From the NCBI GenBank assembly GCA_964495935.1, contig CAZBXQ010000008.1, positions 9,484-73,483 on the forward strand: a stretch of DNA of 64,000 nucleotides, in the 5' to 3' direction. A model generated the notes under the pieces. That model did not search any database and was not told the origin of the DNA. It worked only from the letters and a program-made list of their open reading frames with translations. Made by a program: the position numbers and the translations under genes. Source of the stretch: JAJYSO01 sp964495935 (lineage in GTDB: Bacteria; Bacteroidota; Bacteroidia; Flavobacteriales; Flavobacteriaceae). Positions 19,044 to 26,660 of the stretch are shown here, piece by piece (position 1 is the stretch's first letter; every line of letters begins with the position of its first letter).

Positions 19044-19069
19044 AAGGGTCTCAATCTCTTGAAACCCTT
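19044..19069 (-). terminator. Rho-independent terminator, probably the original tRNA terminator
   Basis: Read on the minus strand, AAGGGTTTC and GAGACCCTT pair over 9 bp (one G-U) around an 8-base loop, followed by a run of seven T (19037-19043 region on the plus strand as A). It lies directly downstream, in the minus direction, of the 3'-tRNA remnant at 19078-19099. It therefore looks like the tRNA's own terminator, cut off by ICE insertion. Confidence 0.85.
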
Positions 19070-19077
19070 GTCATTGG

Positions 19078-19099
19078 TAGTAGCGGGAACTGGATTCGA
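19078..19099. repeat. attL: direct repeat of tRNA 3' end
   Basis: TAGTAGCGGGAACTGGA (17 bases) followed by TTCGA matches 63946-63967 with a single C/T difference. It corresponds to the acceptor stem and T-arm of the tRNA on the minus strand. Confidence 0.92.
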
Positions 19100-19177
19100 T
19101 CGGTCAGTATGTTCGCTAAATCAACATTTATAAAGCGTTGATTTTGATTTGTTTGATATTGTTAACGATTCTTGTTT

Positions 19178-19198
19178 TGACCGGAATATGACCGGTCC
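19178..19198. repeat. Left copy of a TGACCG double-motif recombinase/Xis-type site
   Basis: Contains two TGACCG boxes 12 bases apart, giving the pattern TGACCGRARTATGACCGRYC. The same pattern occurs near the right end at 63874-63893, in the same orientation. It is a candidate binding site for the integrase or an excision factor. Confidence 0.6.
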
Positions 19199-19367
19199 GA
19201 TATCGTGTAATTGAGTATTGCTGCTGCGTTCGTGGCGTTTGTTGTTACATTTTGTTTTCATTTTTTCATTTTTCTCTCTGTGTATATTTTTGATCCCCCC
19301 TTTTATATACTTTTTTTTGTAACTCTGTAAAAAATGATATAAGTAATTAGAATATAGATAGTTATAA

Positions 19368-19407
19368 GGTTACAAAAAAAGTTACAAAAGTTACAAAAGT
19401 TACAAAA
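19368..19407. repeat. Left GTTACAAA arm-type repeat cluster
   Basis: GGTTACAAAAAAA is followed by three GTTACAAAA boxes with a 9-base period (19381, 19390, 19399). A further inverted GTTTTGTAAC lies at 19413-19422. The first 28 bases (19368-19395) recur perfectly, in inverted orientation, at 62561-62588 near the other end. This is a candidate for arm-type integrase binding or another element-end function. Confidence 0.65.
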
Positions 19408-19421
19408 GGGAAGTTTTGTAA

Positions 19422-19826
19422 CTATTTATCTGTTTTCAATTCTTGTTGATGTATAGACACGTGTTGACTAAGGTCTGCGTATCTTTTTTTTAACTTTTGG
19501 TTCGCAGCCTGTAAACGGTCGATTTTTTCCCGTTGCAGGCTGGCCAGCTCTTGAAGGGTTTCTAATGATTCTAAGCGTGTTTTCAATAAAATATTCGTAG
19601 GCGGTGCCGTTTCTGCTTTTAGCATGGCGCCTTTCTCGGCGAATAACCAATCTAAGTTAAGGTCGGGGTACAATTCTATTATGAGCTGTATCTTGTCAAG
19701 GCCCATACTCTTATTGATGCTGTTGATATATCCGTTGGAGACTCCTAAGGATTTTTCAAAAGCCGCATTGGTCATGCCTTTACGAGCGATATACATTTTC
19801 AGCCTTTCCTTTACTTTCATTTTCAT
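19422..19826 (-). CDS. HTH repressor-type regulator with C-terminal coiled coil
   Basis: A 134-residue protein. Residues about 1-60 form a lambda-repressor-like HTH (VKERLKMYIARKGMTNAAFEKSLGVSNGYINSINK, then IIELYPDLNLDWLFAEKGAML), common in Bacteroidota mobile elements. Residues about 85-130 are a coiled coil for dimerisation. It is divergent from the 19975 gene across a region with two palindromes and a good promoter, so it probably represses the left-arm operon and perhaps itself. The ATG at 19826 or 19820 could be the start. Target assignment is inference. Confidence 0.8.
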   Translation of the reverse strand: MKMKVKERLKMYIARKGMTNAAFEKSLGVSNGYINSINKSMGLDKIQLIIELYPDLNLDWLFAEKGAMLKAETAPPTNILLKTRLESLETLQELASLQREKIDRLQAANQKLKKRYADLSQHVSIHQQELKTDK

Positions 19827-19837
19827 TTGTTTCTAAA

Positions 19838-19871
19838 TTAGATTGGTATCTAATTGATATAGAGTATCTAT
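19838..19871. promoter_or_regulatory. Two candidate operators in the divergent control region
   Basis: TTAGAT-TGGT-ATCTAA at 19838-19853 is a perfect 6-bp palindrome, and ATAGA-GTA-TCTAT at 19859-19871 is a perfect 5-bp palindrome. Both share the TAGA/TCTA core. They lie between the repressor gene and the plus-strand promoter at 19903, as expected for autoregulatory operators. Confidence 0.55.
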
Positions 19872-19902
19872 AAAATGGCATTAGAGTGATTGAATATTTC
19901 AA

Positions 19903-19934
19903 TTTGTATATTAGGAAATCGCTCTATATCTTTG
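19903..19934 (+). promoter_or_regulatory. Bacteroidota-type promoter TTTG-N20-TATCTTTG
   Basis: TTTG at 19903-19906 and TATCTTTG at 19927-19934 are separated by 20 bases, matching the -33 TTTG / -7 TAnnTTTG consensus exactly. Transcription should start near 19941, about 35 bases before the ATG at 19975, and drive the left-arm ICE genes. Confidence 0.75.
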
Positions 19935-19974
19935 TTGAACAATTCAGTTAAATAGTTTAAACGAATATAATAAA

Positions 19975-20211
19975 ATGAATATTTCTAAAGACATTTTAGA
20001 TCGACTTTATGAAGATCGCAAGTTTCGAATGGGGATGGCATTAGCTTTAGATGTGTCGGAGAACCAAGTCTATTATCTGATTAAGAGCACGAGAAGAGGG
20101 AGCTCCAAAAGATTCTTGGATAAAAAATCCTTAGAATATTTACGTGGAGCTGGTTATGTGGATGCGGAAATTTTAACGGAGGAAGATTATGGCGCTGAGG
20201 GAATGAGCTAA
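19975..20211 (+). CDS. Small HTH-like protein, first gene of the left operon
   Basis: A 78-residue protein beginning ISKDILDRLYEDRKFRMGMALALDVSENQVYYLIKS, which reads as a short helix-turn-helix, with an acidic C-terminus. It is transcribed divergently from the repressor at 19422 and from a clear promoter. This is the position of a Cro- or excision-type control protein in mobile elements. I do not recognise a named family. Confidence 0.65.
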   Translation: MNISKDILDRLYEDRKFRMGMALALDVSENQVYYLIKSTRRGSSKRFLDKKSLEYLRGAGYVDAEILTEEDYGAEGMS

Positions 20212-20253
20212 TGTTTAGAATGGATTTAGAGCCATTCATTAATTAAAAAAGTC

Positions 20254-23202
20254 ATGGGGATGACGAAATATGGATTAACCAAAGAGGATGTTCTGAAAGC
20301 AACAAACGATGGTCTTGATATACTTGAGAAATTATATCCAGAAGGCCGTCAAAAGGGAAAGCGTTTCCCAAAGTTCACTCTCAGCTTTAGAGAAGAGCGT
20401 ACACCAAGTGCCTGTTTCTTTAGAAATAGGAACACTGGGATTTATTGGGTGAAAGATTTTGGCGGTGAAGCTTTCGATCCCATCTCGTTGGTAATGAAAG
20501 AAAAGAAGCTGAGCTTTTATGAAGCTCTTCAATGGATTGCCAATGAATTTGGTATAAAGAAAGGAGATAGCTCCGTTCGGAAGTTTGATTGTAAGATTGA
20601 ATTCATTCTTGCTGAGGACTATCAACAAGACGACCAGTACTTCTTTGATAGAATTGAAACATGCTCTAAGGCTCAGCTAAAAGTCTTGGGGCCATTGGTC
20701 AACAATGATACTCTTAAACGATGTGGGGTAACTGCTTTAAAAAGTTTCACGCAAATTAAACAGTATCCTGCGAATTACTCCAAAGTGCCTGAGAGGGCTG
20801 GCAAGAAGTTTCAGATAATATACTATTCAAGGGAGGATTATCCGATATTCTTAATTGAGGATAGTGGCGCCCAAAAGATATACGAACCCCTAAAGAAGGA
20901 TAAGAACTTTAGGTTTCGTCATGTCCCGGGTAAAAAGCCCGTTGATCTTCTAATGGGGCTTTCTCGGTTAGAGAAGAACTACAAAGAGCGGAAGCATAAT
21001 AGCGACAAGGACAATGAAGGGGCGGATAAAAATGGCGAAGAAAAGGATTACCGGTTGGATCGTATTATCATTGCAAGCGGTGATAGGGATGCAATGAATG
21101 TGTCTTCTTTGGGGTACCCTGTGGTTTGGAAAAACAGTGAAAGCGAGCCCTTGAGTTGGCAGAATTATGAGAGACTTCGAACTATTTCTAAGGAGATCAT
21201 CAATATTCCTGATATTGACGAAACGGGATATAAGATGGGGGTTCGTTTGGCCTTGAAGTTTATTGATATCAAAACTTTATGGCTCCCGAAGTGGATTGCA
21301 GAAAGTAATTATAGAGGGAAACCGAGAAAGGATTTCACCGATTTATGTAAGGCCGTTTGTCGTGATGATGACAATATAGACGAAGCTAAATCTTTGACGG
21401 GATTGGTTGGTGCATTGGTTAAAACGTCGCTCCCCGCTCGATTTTGGAACTCGTACACGGACAAGGATGGTATTCTAAAGTATGCTTTCAACTCAGAGGC
21501 TTGCTTTTGGTTCCTTAACTATAACGGATACTATACTTATAAGGACGACTATATGAAAGTGCCTTATTCCTTTGTTCATGTTAAGGATAATATCGTTAGA
21601 AAAGTAGATGTTACCGAAGTGAAAAATTTTCCGGGCGATTGGGTTCGAGAAAAGCACAAGGGCATAAAGCTTTTAAACTTTATTCATGATACGACAAAGT
21701 TGAACGACGTGAAATTGTCCAAGCTGCAAAGGTTTAAGGGTGAATTTGAGCAAACAGGGGCTAATTTCCAACGGTTGTTCTTTGCCGACGAGTATTGGGA
21801 GGTGACTAAGGACGGGGTGAGTTGTGGACGCTACAATAACTTAGATAGTAATGTATGGGACTACAAATTGTTGGATTGCCAACCTGTATTGAATGATGAA
21901 AAATGCTTTTCTATAAGAAAAGACGGAACGAGTTGGGATATTGACGTTCTACGGAATGATAACCTTTTTTTTAACTTTCTTATCAATACATCTCGCGTGC
22001 ACTGGAAGGAAACTGGATTGTATCCTTTTAAGGCGGAAATACAAAGATGTTCAACCCAGAGTGAACGGGATAAGGTGATTCGCCGTTATCAGCAGTATAA
22101 ACTGGAACATAAATTTGATTTGACGGAGGCAGGTCTTTCTGAGGGACGTATCAACGAACAGAAGCTCCATTTAATCAATAAGATTTTCGCTATCGGTTAT
22201 CTTCTACATAATTATAAGAGGGAAGATAGACCTTGGGCGGTGCTTGCAATGGACCATAGAATCAGCGATACCTCGGAAAGTAATGGAGGATCCGGGAAAT
22301 CCTTAGTCTTTGCTAAAGCTATCCCTGAAATGTTACAGGCCTATAAGTATATCGCTGCGAATGATCGTAAGGTTTACACCGATAAACATATGCTCGGTAA
22401 TGTTACACCTGATACTGATTATATCCTGTTTGATGATGCTGACAGCCATTTCCCGATGAGAGATATTTTTACTTTGGTGTCGGGTGAAATGAGCATTCGT
22501 TCCGTTTACCAAAACAGCCGAACGATTAAGTTTACTGATAGCCCTAAAGTAGCATTTACATCCAATTTTGGGATTTGGGGGAACGATGGTTCCACTAATC
22601 GACGTTTACTCTATTGTGATTTTTCGGACTACTATCACTATCATCTTGATGAGTATTTTGAGACATGGACGGTTCGTGATGATTTTGGAAAAAATTTGTT
22701 TTCTGAATTTACCGAAAAGGAGTATTCGGATTGGGTCAATTTTATGGTGGAATGTTTGGTTTTTTATCTCGGATGTAAAGATAAGATAGATCCCCCTATG
22801 GACCACATTAATAAGAGAAATCAGAAGCAAAGTATGGGAGACGATTTCTTTGAATGGGCTAATTTGTATTTCAATGAGCCTGAAACCAACCGAATTAATT
22901 CGCCTATTTATCGTACAGAGATTTACAGACTTTATAATAGTCTCCAAGAGAAAGCCCGGAATAAACTTACCCCGCAACGGTTTAAAAAGAAGATAGAATT
23001 GTGGTGCGAATATTACGGATATGTTTTTAACCCTACCGACTTCTTAACTAAGGATGGGGAAGTACCGAGAGGTAAATGGGATGGCATGACAAGTCAGATG
23101 TGGTTAATCCGAGACAAGGAAGGTAGAGGTGCAGCACGGATGACCGAAGATAAGACGGGTGATTCGGAGGATGTTGATGAAGATGAATTGTTTGGTTTTT
23201 AA
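20254..23202 (+). CDS. Primase-helicase of the ICE (DnaG-like N-terminus, SF3/AAA-type helicase)
   Basis: A 982-residue replication protein. The N-terminus (about 30-110) resembles the DnaG zinc-binding domain fold (FTLSFREERTPSACFFRN, WVKDFGGEAFDPISLVM) but lacks its Cys/His cluster. A Toprim-like strand IIIASGDRDAMNVSSLG is near residue 270. A helicase P-loop GGSGKSLVFAKA is near residue 677, an acidic Walker-B-like LFDDADSHFP near 726, and sensor/Arg-finger-like FTSNFGIWGN..STNRRLLY downstream, as in SF3 helicases. It probably primes and unwinds ICE DNA for replication after excision or transfer. The start could be the ATG at 20254 or 20260. Confidence 0.8.
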   Translation: MGMTKYGLTKEDVLKATNDGLDILEKLYPEGRQKGKRFPKFTLSFREERTPSACFFRNRNTGIYWVKDFGGEAFDPISLVMKEKKLSFYEALQWIANEFGIKKGDSSVRKFDCKIEFILAEDYQQDDQYFFDRIETCSKAQLKVLGPLVNNDTLKRCGVTALKSFTQIKQYPANYSKVPERAGKKFQIIYYSREDYPIFLIEDSGAQKIYEPLKKDKNFRFRHVPGKKPVDLLMGLSRLEKNYKERKHNSDKDNEGADKNGEEKDYRLDRIIIASGDRDAMNVSSLGYPVVWKNSESEPLSWQNYERLRTISKEIINIPDIDETGYKMGVRLALKFIDIKTLWLPKWIAESNYRGKPRKDFTDLCKAVCRDDDNIDEAKSLTGLVGALVKTSLPARFWNSYTDKDGILKYAFNSEACFWFLNYNGYYTYKDDYMKVPYSFVHVKDNIVRKVDVTEVKNFPGDWVREKHKGIKLLNFIHDTTKLNDVKLSKLQRFKGEFEQTGANFQRLFFADEYWEVTKDGVSCGRYNNLDSNVWDYKLLDCQPVLNDEKCFSIRKDGTSWDIDVLRNDNLFFNFLINTSRVHWKETGLYPFKAEIQRCSTQSERDKVIRRYQQYKLEHKFDLTEAGLSEGRINEQKLHLINKIFAIGYLLHNYKREDRPWAVLAMDHRISDTSESNGGSGKSLVFAKAIPEMLQAYKYIAANDRKVYTDKHMLGNVTPDTDYILFDDADSHFPMRDIFTLVSGEMSIRSVYQNSRTIKFTDSPKVAFTSNFGIWGNDGSTNRRLLYCDFSDYYHYHLDEYFETWTVRDDFGKNLFSEFTEKEYSDWVNFMVECLVFYLGCKDKIDPPMDHINKRNQKQSMGDDFFEWANLYFNEPETNRINSPIYRTEIYRLYNSLQEKARNKLTPQRFKKKIELWCEYYGYVFNPTDFLTKDGEVPRGKWDGMTSQMWLIRDKEGRGAARMTEDKTGDSEDVDEDELFGF

Positions 23203-23210
23203 TTCGAGTT

Positions 23211-23561
23211 ATGGAAGCGTTAGAATGTAACAGAAAAGAAGTGCTAAACCAAATTGCGGTTGTTGGTCTTAGTCCTTTAGTGTTTTGTGAGTTCTTTCAA
23301 GGGATGGAGGTTATTCAGATGCAAGGAAAGAAGTCTAAAGAATGCATTTTTGGAGTGTATTTTAATAACAATAAAGTGGGGCATATTTATTTGGGCGGTG
23401 TGTACAACCGGTTCGAAGTGCGAGCACTTTCTGATAAGTATTTACCACCCCATATGGATGAACTGAAGCAATACGTCCGCCGTAGTAAAGGCGTTTGGTA
23501 TTATCAATACCCGGGTGAAAAGTATGTATGGGTAATGAACAAAGTTTTGAAGAAATTATAA
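23211..23561 (+). CDS. Hypothetical ICE protein, 116 residues
   Basis: No family recognised. The protein is mixed alpha/beta with a basic C-terminal half (LKQYVRRSKGVWYYQYPGEKYVWVMNKVLKKL). It starts 8 bases after the primase-helicase stop and is clearly in the same transcript. Its basic, aromatic C-terminus could contact nucleic acid, but this is speculative. A 7-bp hairpin follows its stop codon. Confidence 0.7.
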   Translation: MEALECNRKEVLNQIAVVGLSPLVFCEFFQGMEVIQMQGKKSKECIFGVYFNNNKVGHIYLGGVYNRFEVRALSDKYLPPHMDELKQYVRRSKGVWYYQYPGEKYVWVMNKVLKKL

Positions 23562-23562
23562 A

Positions 23563-23584
23563 AGCGTGGCTGGGGAACCACGCT
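23563..23584 (+). terminator. Short GC-rich hairpin after the 23211 gene
   Basis: AGCGTGG and CCACGCT form a perfect 7-bp stem around an 8-base loop, directly after the stop at 23561. No T-run follows, so it may be an RNA-processing or attenuation structure rather than a full terminator. Confidence 0.45.
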
Positions 23585-23665
23585 GATAAATAAACTAACC
23601 ATTGGATAATCCTGAAAGCAATGATTTGTGCAAAGGTAGGGATTGTATCCGAAAAAGTGAGATAT

Positions 23666-23947
23666 ATGAATCATGATGCAAAATACGATTTAAGTACTCC
23701 GTTACTTGATCTTACGGTAGGGGAATTTATGGAGTTGCAGCAGTCCATTAGGTCTAAGAGAAAGATAGACTTTATCTATGGATATGGCGGATTGCAACAG
23801 TTGCTGGGGTGCTCAGTGAGCTTTGTTGCTAAACTGAGAAGGGAAGGCACGTTGGATGAGGCCACCTATCAAATCGGACAGATTATAATGTTCGACCGTG
23901 ATAAGGTGCTGGAAATTATGAAGCGTAGGGCAAGAGAAAAAAGATAG
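23666..23947 (+). CDS. DUF3853-family protein (HTH-like)
   Basis: A 93-residue protein matching DUF3853, found widely in Bacteroidota ICEs: TPLLDLTVGEFMELQQS, then YGYGGLQQLLGCSVSFVAKLRREGTLDEATYQIGQIIMFDRDKVLEIMK. The middle reads as a winged HTH like that of excisionase/MerR-type proteins, so a DNA-binding or excision-control role is plausible. I start at the ATG at 23666; an upstream in-frame ATG at 23621 would add 15 residues outside the family pattern. Confidence 0.8.
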   Translation: MNHDAKYDLSTPLLDLTVGEFMELQQSIRSKRKIDFIYGYGGLQQLLGCSVSFVAKLRREGTLDEATYQIGQIIMFDRDKVLEIMKRRAREKR

Positions 23948-23969
23948 ATAAACTAACTAACACAATATT

Positions 23970-24587
23970 ATGTACTACAACAGATTTAATGATCGGGGGA
24001 TCAGGATTTCATTGGAAGCAATGAAACAAGCGTATTCTATCAGTTTGTTTAGACAACGCTACGAAAAAGGCTACATGCGACTGGTAGGAGAGGATTTTTT
24101 TACGGAAGAAAAGAGTATCTGCGAGGAATTGGCTAAAGCTATCGACGTATTATCGGAACATCTTAGTAGGCTTGATAGGTGGAATCAATCCGCAAATAAG
24201 AAGAAGGATGGTAGCAATGTGGAGCGGCTGATCGTTAATGATATCCCATTTGTGGTGTGTGAAACGAAAGTGAGATTCTTAGGACGCACTAACGGGGAGG
24301 ATGATATCTTTCTGATCACCGATAGAAAGTATGGCCGGATTTTGAAGGGGCAAGTAGATTCCCTACCCGATTTTCCGATGCTTGTGACGTGTGCCCTTGA
24401 ATCCAAGGACCAAGAGGATTTCAAAATGGTTCGTAAATTATTTAAAAAGTCAAAAACTGATGATGACACCTTTCTTTACGACTACAATCATTTTGCGAGG
24501 TATATGGATACAAAATACCCAGCGCTCAAAAAGAAAGAGGGTTCAGTTGACGACGAGATTCAGATAAGGAAAACCGGTACGCTATGA
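23970..24587 (+). CDS. Hypothetical ICE protein, 205 residues
   Basis: No family recognised. It begins with a helical segment (ISLEAMKQAYSISLFRQRYEKGYMRL), has a central beta-rich part (LIVNDIPFVVCETKVRFLGRTNGEDDIFLITDRKYGRIL) and a charged C-terminus. No signal peptide or membrane segment is seen. Its stop overlaps the start of the next gene by four bases (ATGA), so the string 23970-25088 is translationally linked. Confidence 0.7.
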   Translation: MYYNRFNDRGIRISLEAMKQAYSISLFRQRYEKGYMRLVGEDFFTEEKSICEELAKAIDVLSEHLSRLDRWNQSANKKKDGSNVERLIVNDIPFVVCETKVRFLGRTNGEDDIFLITDRKYGRILKGQVDSLPDFPMLVTCALESKDQEDFKMVRKLFKKSKTDDDTFLYDYNHFARYMDTKYPALKKKEGSVDDEIQIRKTGTL

Positions 24588-24820
24588 CCACGCAAGAGAA
24601 ACAACAGTTTGCTAAGAATATAAGTGAGGCCTTTAGAATAGTTACTGAGGCGTATTTAGAATACGGGATGAAACTTCTGGAATGTAATGATGTTTCGGAA
24701 AGCGCTACTGTAGTAGAAATCATGGATGGCCTCAATCAGCTGCAAACGGATTGGCATTATTATGAGTTGTCATTAATTAACAGAAGGCGTAAGGAATTGA
24801 AGAATGATAAAGGAATTTGA
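24584..24820 (+). CDS. Hypothetical ICE protein, 78 residues
   Basis: A small, mostly helical and charged protein with no recognised domain (AFRIVTEAYLEYGMKLLECNDVSESATVVEIMDGLNQLQTDWHYYELSLINRRRKEL). It overlaps the upstream gene at ATGA and ends 4 bases before the next ATG. The tight packing supports coding. Confidence 0.65.
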   Translation: MTTQEKQQFAKNISEAFRIVTEAYLEYGMKLLECNDVSESATVVEIMDGLNQLQTDWHYYELSLINRRRKELKNDKGI

Positions 24821-24824
24821 TGTT

Positions 24825-25088
24825 ATGAACAAAGAAAGGATAAAGATCATTTTTGAAGAGAATGGGGATTCGCGTATGCCACGCTGCGAAATGCACTTTG
24901 CCAATATTGAAGAACTAAGGACAGTTATTGTAGGCAAAAAGATTGTGCTGCAATATGAGGATGCGCCTTATCAGATTGCTGGATATTTGGAAAGGGTTGA
25001 TGACAGTTTAGTTTTTCTTTCCAACGAATCCGACGGAATAAAAAGTTACCCCACAATAGGTATTAGTAGTGTTTTAATAGAGAATTGA
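24825..25088 (+). CDS. Hypothetical ICE protein, 87 residues
   Basis: A small beta-rich protein (CEMHFANIEELRTVIVGKKIVLQYEDAPYQIAGYLERVDDSLVFLSNES) of unknown family. I choose the ATG at 24825, just after the upstream stop; an alternative ATG at 24804 would overlap that gene by 17 bases and add seven residues. The next start lies 5 bases after its stop. Confidence 0.6.
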   Translation: MNKERIKIIFEENGDSRMPRCEMHFANIEELRTVIVGKKIVLQYEDAPYQIAGYLERVDDSLVFLSNESDGIKSYPTIGISSVLIEN

Positions 25089-25093
25089 ATACC

Positions 25094-25822
25094 ATGGGTA
25101 AATTAGAGAGAATTAAGAACCAGATTGCTGCCCTGTTGGATAAAACTGTAGATAGAGGGGCTTCCGAACAGGAAATGTTGATGGCGATCAAGAAAGCTGA
25201 ACAGCTGATGCGAAAATATTGTATTGCCATGTCGGAACTTCCGAATAGAGGTAATCAAGATAAGTGTGTACTTAAATTACACCCTAAGTTTAAGACAGGA
25301 TATAAAACGGAGTATTTTCTTTCTGCACTGGCGGAACTGTTTGATTGCGAATACTTTTGGAATAATCAAAACGTAGCTTTCTTTGGGTACAAAGAGGATG
25401 TTAAATTATGTATCTATTTCTATGATTTAATTTTAATGATTTGTTTTAGGGAAAAGGAGGCTTTTCTCAAGTTATACAAGAAAGTAGCTAAGGGGAAAGG
25501 TCAAAATGGTAGAACCTTGGCTGCCAATTTTGTAAAAGGCTTTTTATTTTCAATTGCGGCCAAATTGGAACGCATGTATTCTGAAAAAAAGGCCGAAAGC
25601 AACTCTAATGAGCGAGGCTTAGTATTGGCAAAGAAAAAGAGAGTGGAAAATGAGTTTGCAGCTCAGGAATTCAATATTAGAACTGTTTCATCGAGCCTTG
25701 AAATCCGTAGTTATGAGGCTTTTCTTCGTGGGAAAAAGAGGGGCGATGAGACTGAACTTCTGTATGCGGTTGAGGGATCAGTACATTCGCCTCAATTAGG
25801 AATTAGCGGCCCCGTGCTATAG
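25094..25822 (+). CDS. DUF2786-domain protein
   Basis: The N-terminal 60 residues match DUF2786 (KIKNQIAALLDKT..GASEQEMLMAIKKAEQLMRKYCIAMSEL). The rest (about 180 residues) includes a hydrophobic block (LCIYFYDLILMICFREKEAFLKLY) and a Lys-rich stretch. DUF2786 proteins are common cargo of phages and ICEs and have no known function. A TTG at 25085 is also possible as start, but the ATG at 25094 starts directly at the domain. Cytosolic. Confidence 0.75.
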   Translation: MGKLERIKNQIAALLDKTVDRGASEQEMLMAIKKAEQLMRKYCIAMSELPNRGNQDKCVLKLHPKFKTGYKTEYFLSALAELFDCEYFWNNQNVAFFGYKEDVKLCIYFYDLILMICFREKEAFLKLYKKVAKGKGQNGRTLAANFVKGFLFSIAAKLERMYSEKKAESNSNERGLVLAKKKRVENEFAAQEFNIRTVSSSLEIRSYEAFLRGKKRGDETELLYAVEGSVHSPQLGISGPVL

Positions 25823-25833
25823 ATATTATCGTG

Positions 25834-26046
25834 ATGGAGAAAGCGGAGAGTAAGAGCAAACGAGATAAGCAGCGTTATAATGCTCATTATAGGTTAAGAA
25901 AAAAAGGATTCGACGTATCTGCCAAGGATCGAACTATTTTCATGGAATCCCTCCTTTCTGATGATACAATTCCAGTAACGGTGCAACAGTTGGTGAGAAA
26001 TTTTGGATATAAGGTGCAGCTGGTGATTCATTATGAATATGAATAA
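25834..26046 (+). CDS. Small basic hypothetical protein upstream of guide unit A
   Basis: A 70-residue protein with a strongly basic N-terminus (KAESKSKRDKQRYNAHYRLRKKGFDV) and a helical C-terminus. No family recognised; it might bind nucleic acid. Its stop codon (26044-26046) lies inside the first bases of guide scaffold A, so its mRNA would carry the first guide array as a 3' UTR. That coupling is seen again at the Cas12f-like and PH-domain genes. Confidence 0.6.
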   Translation: MEKAESKSKRDKQRYNAHYRLRKKGFDVSAKDRTIFMESLLSDDTIPVTVQQLVRNFGYKVQLVIHYEYE

Positions 26047-26120
26047 CAAAATAAGTGGGGCGGTTGAGCGTCCTTGGGTTGAGGGGAGACCACTCGACAA
26101 ATCTTTCAAAATGGAGTGAG
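26042..26120 (+). ncRNA. Guide scaffold A (tracr-like)
   Basis: The first of four near-identical ~79-base elements, directly abutting the first repeat of array A. Hairpin 1: GGGCG (26058-26062) / CGTCC (26069-26073) with loop GTTGAG, complementary to the CTCAAC ending each repeat (possible pseudoknot). Hairpin 2: GTTGAG (26078-26083) / CTCGAC (26093-26098). Anti-repeat TTCAAAATG (26105-26113) pairs with the centre of the repeat. It starts at the stop codon of the 25834 gene. Confidence 0.75.
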
Positions 26121-26354
26121 GTTGGGAACGACCACTTTTTGGATGGTATTCTCAACAAGGGTCTCCAATTTCACATGGATCTTGCAGTTGGGAACAACCA
26201 CTTTTTGGATGGTATTCTCAACCAAGCGACAATTCATTAATGAACGAGGATGGTTGTGAACGACCACATTTTGGACGGTGTTCTCAACAATCAAGGTTAT
26301 AAAGTCAAAATTGCTAATAGTAGGAACAACCGCATTTTGTAGAGTAATTTCGAG
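26121..26354 (+). CRISPR. Mini-CRISPR array A: 3 full repeats and one degenerate
   Basis: 36-base repeats at 26121-26156, 26187-26222 and 26253-26288 begin GTTG and end TTCTCAAC. Spacers at 26157-26186, 26223-26252 and 26289-26318 are each exactly 30 bases. A degenerate fourth repeat (26319-26354; 24 of 36 bases equal) sits in perfect register, as at the decaying end of a CRISPR array. Each full repeat is itself an imperfect palindrome: GTTGGGAA pairs with TTCTCAAC (one G-U), and ACCA with TGGT, around a loop holding the CATTTTGG-like core. Confidence 0.88.
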
Positions 26355-26368
26355 GGATACAATTTCGA

Positions 26369-26400
26369 TTTGCATATGAAAAATATAAAGTATAAATTTA
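26369..26400 (+). promoter_or_regulatory. Promoter before guide scaffold B (TTTG-N20-TAAATTTA)
   Basis: TTTG (26369-26372), 20 bases, then TAAATTTA (26393-26400) match the Bacteroidota promoter with one mismatch. A start near 26406 lies about 13 bases before scaffold B. The same block, including flanks, recurs at 28129-28160 upstream of the PH-domain gene. Confidence 0.65.
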
Positions 26401-26418
26401 CAGTATATAATGACAATA

Positions 26419-26497
26419 AATAACAAAATAAGTGGGGCGGTTGAGCGTCCTTGGGTTGAGGGGAGACCACTCGACAAATCTTTCAAAATGGAGTGAG
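26419..26497 (+). ncRNA. Guide scaffold B (tracr-like)
   Basis: The conserved core (two hairpins, GTTGAG loop and anti-repeat TTCAAAATG at 26482-26490) has the same sequence as scaffold A. It directly abuts array B. Unlike the other three it does not follow a gene but a dedicated promoter, so it could be made as a separate guide RNA or as the 5' leader of the Cas12f-like mRNA. Confidence 0.75.
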
Positions 26498-26599
26498 GTT
26501 GGGAGCGACCACATTTTGGATGATATTCTCAACCAAGGGAAAGAAATGGACAAGAAAAATAATGTTGGGAACGGCCACATTTTGGATGGTATTCTCAAC
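26498..26599 (+). CRISPR. Mini-CRISPR array B: 2 repeats, 1 spacer
   Basis: Repeats at 26498-26533 and 26564-26599 (36 bases each) flank a 30-base spacer at 26534-26563. The bases after the second repeat (26600-26629) could act as a second guide. No further repeat in register was recognised before the ATG at 26661. Confidence 0.85.
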
Positions 26600-26660
26600 G
26601 ATAACTAAGTAGCGTAAGTAGAGGTAAGTATAGCGTAAGAATTGGGAATAAAATAATATT

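Noticed and set aside
26035..26118. A 25-28 codon frame (..NKISGAVERPWVEGRPLDKSFK..) open in all four guide scaffolds, with an ATG in each
   Set aside because: The frame follows from the conserved RNA sequence. In scaffold C all three differences change the residue yet two keep RNA pairing, so structure and not peptide seems conserved.
26055..26598. Open frames on both strands within arrays A and B (for example 26106-26486, 26055-26240)
   Set aside because: They are made of the repeats themselves and change register with spacers; no family resemblance.
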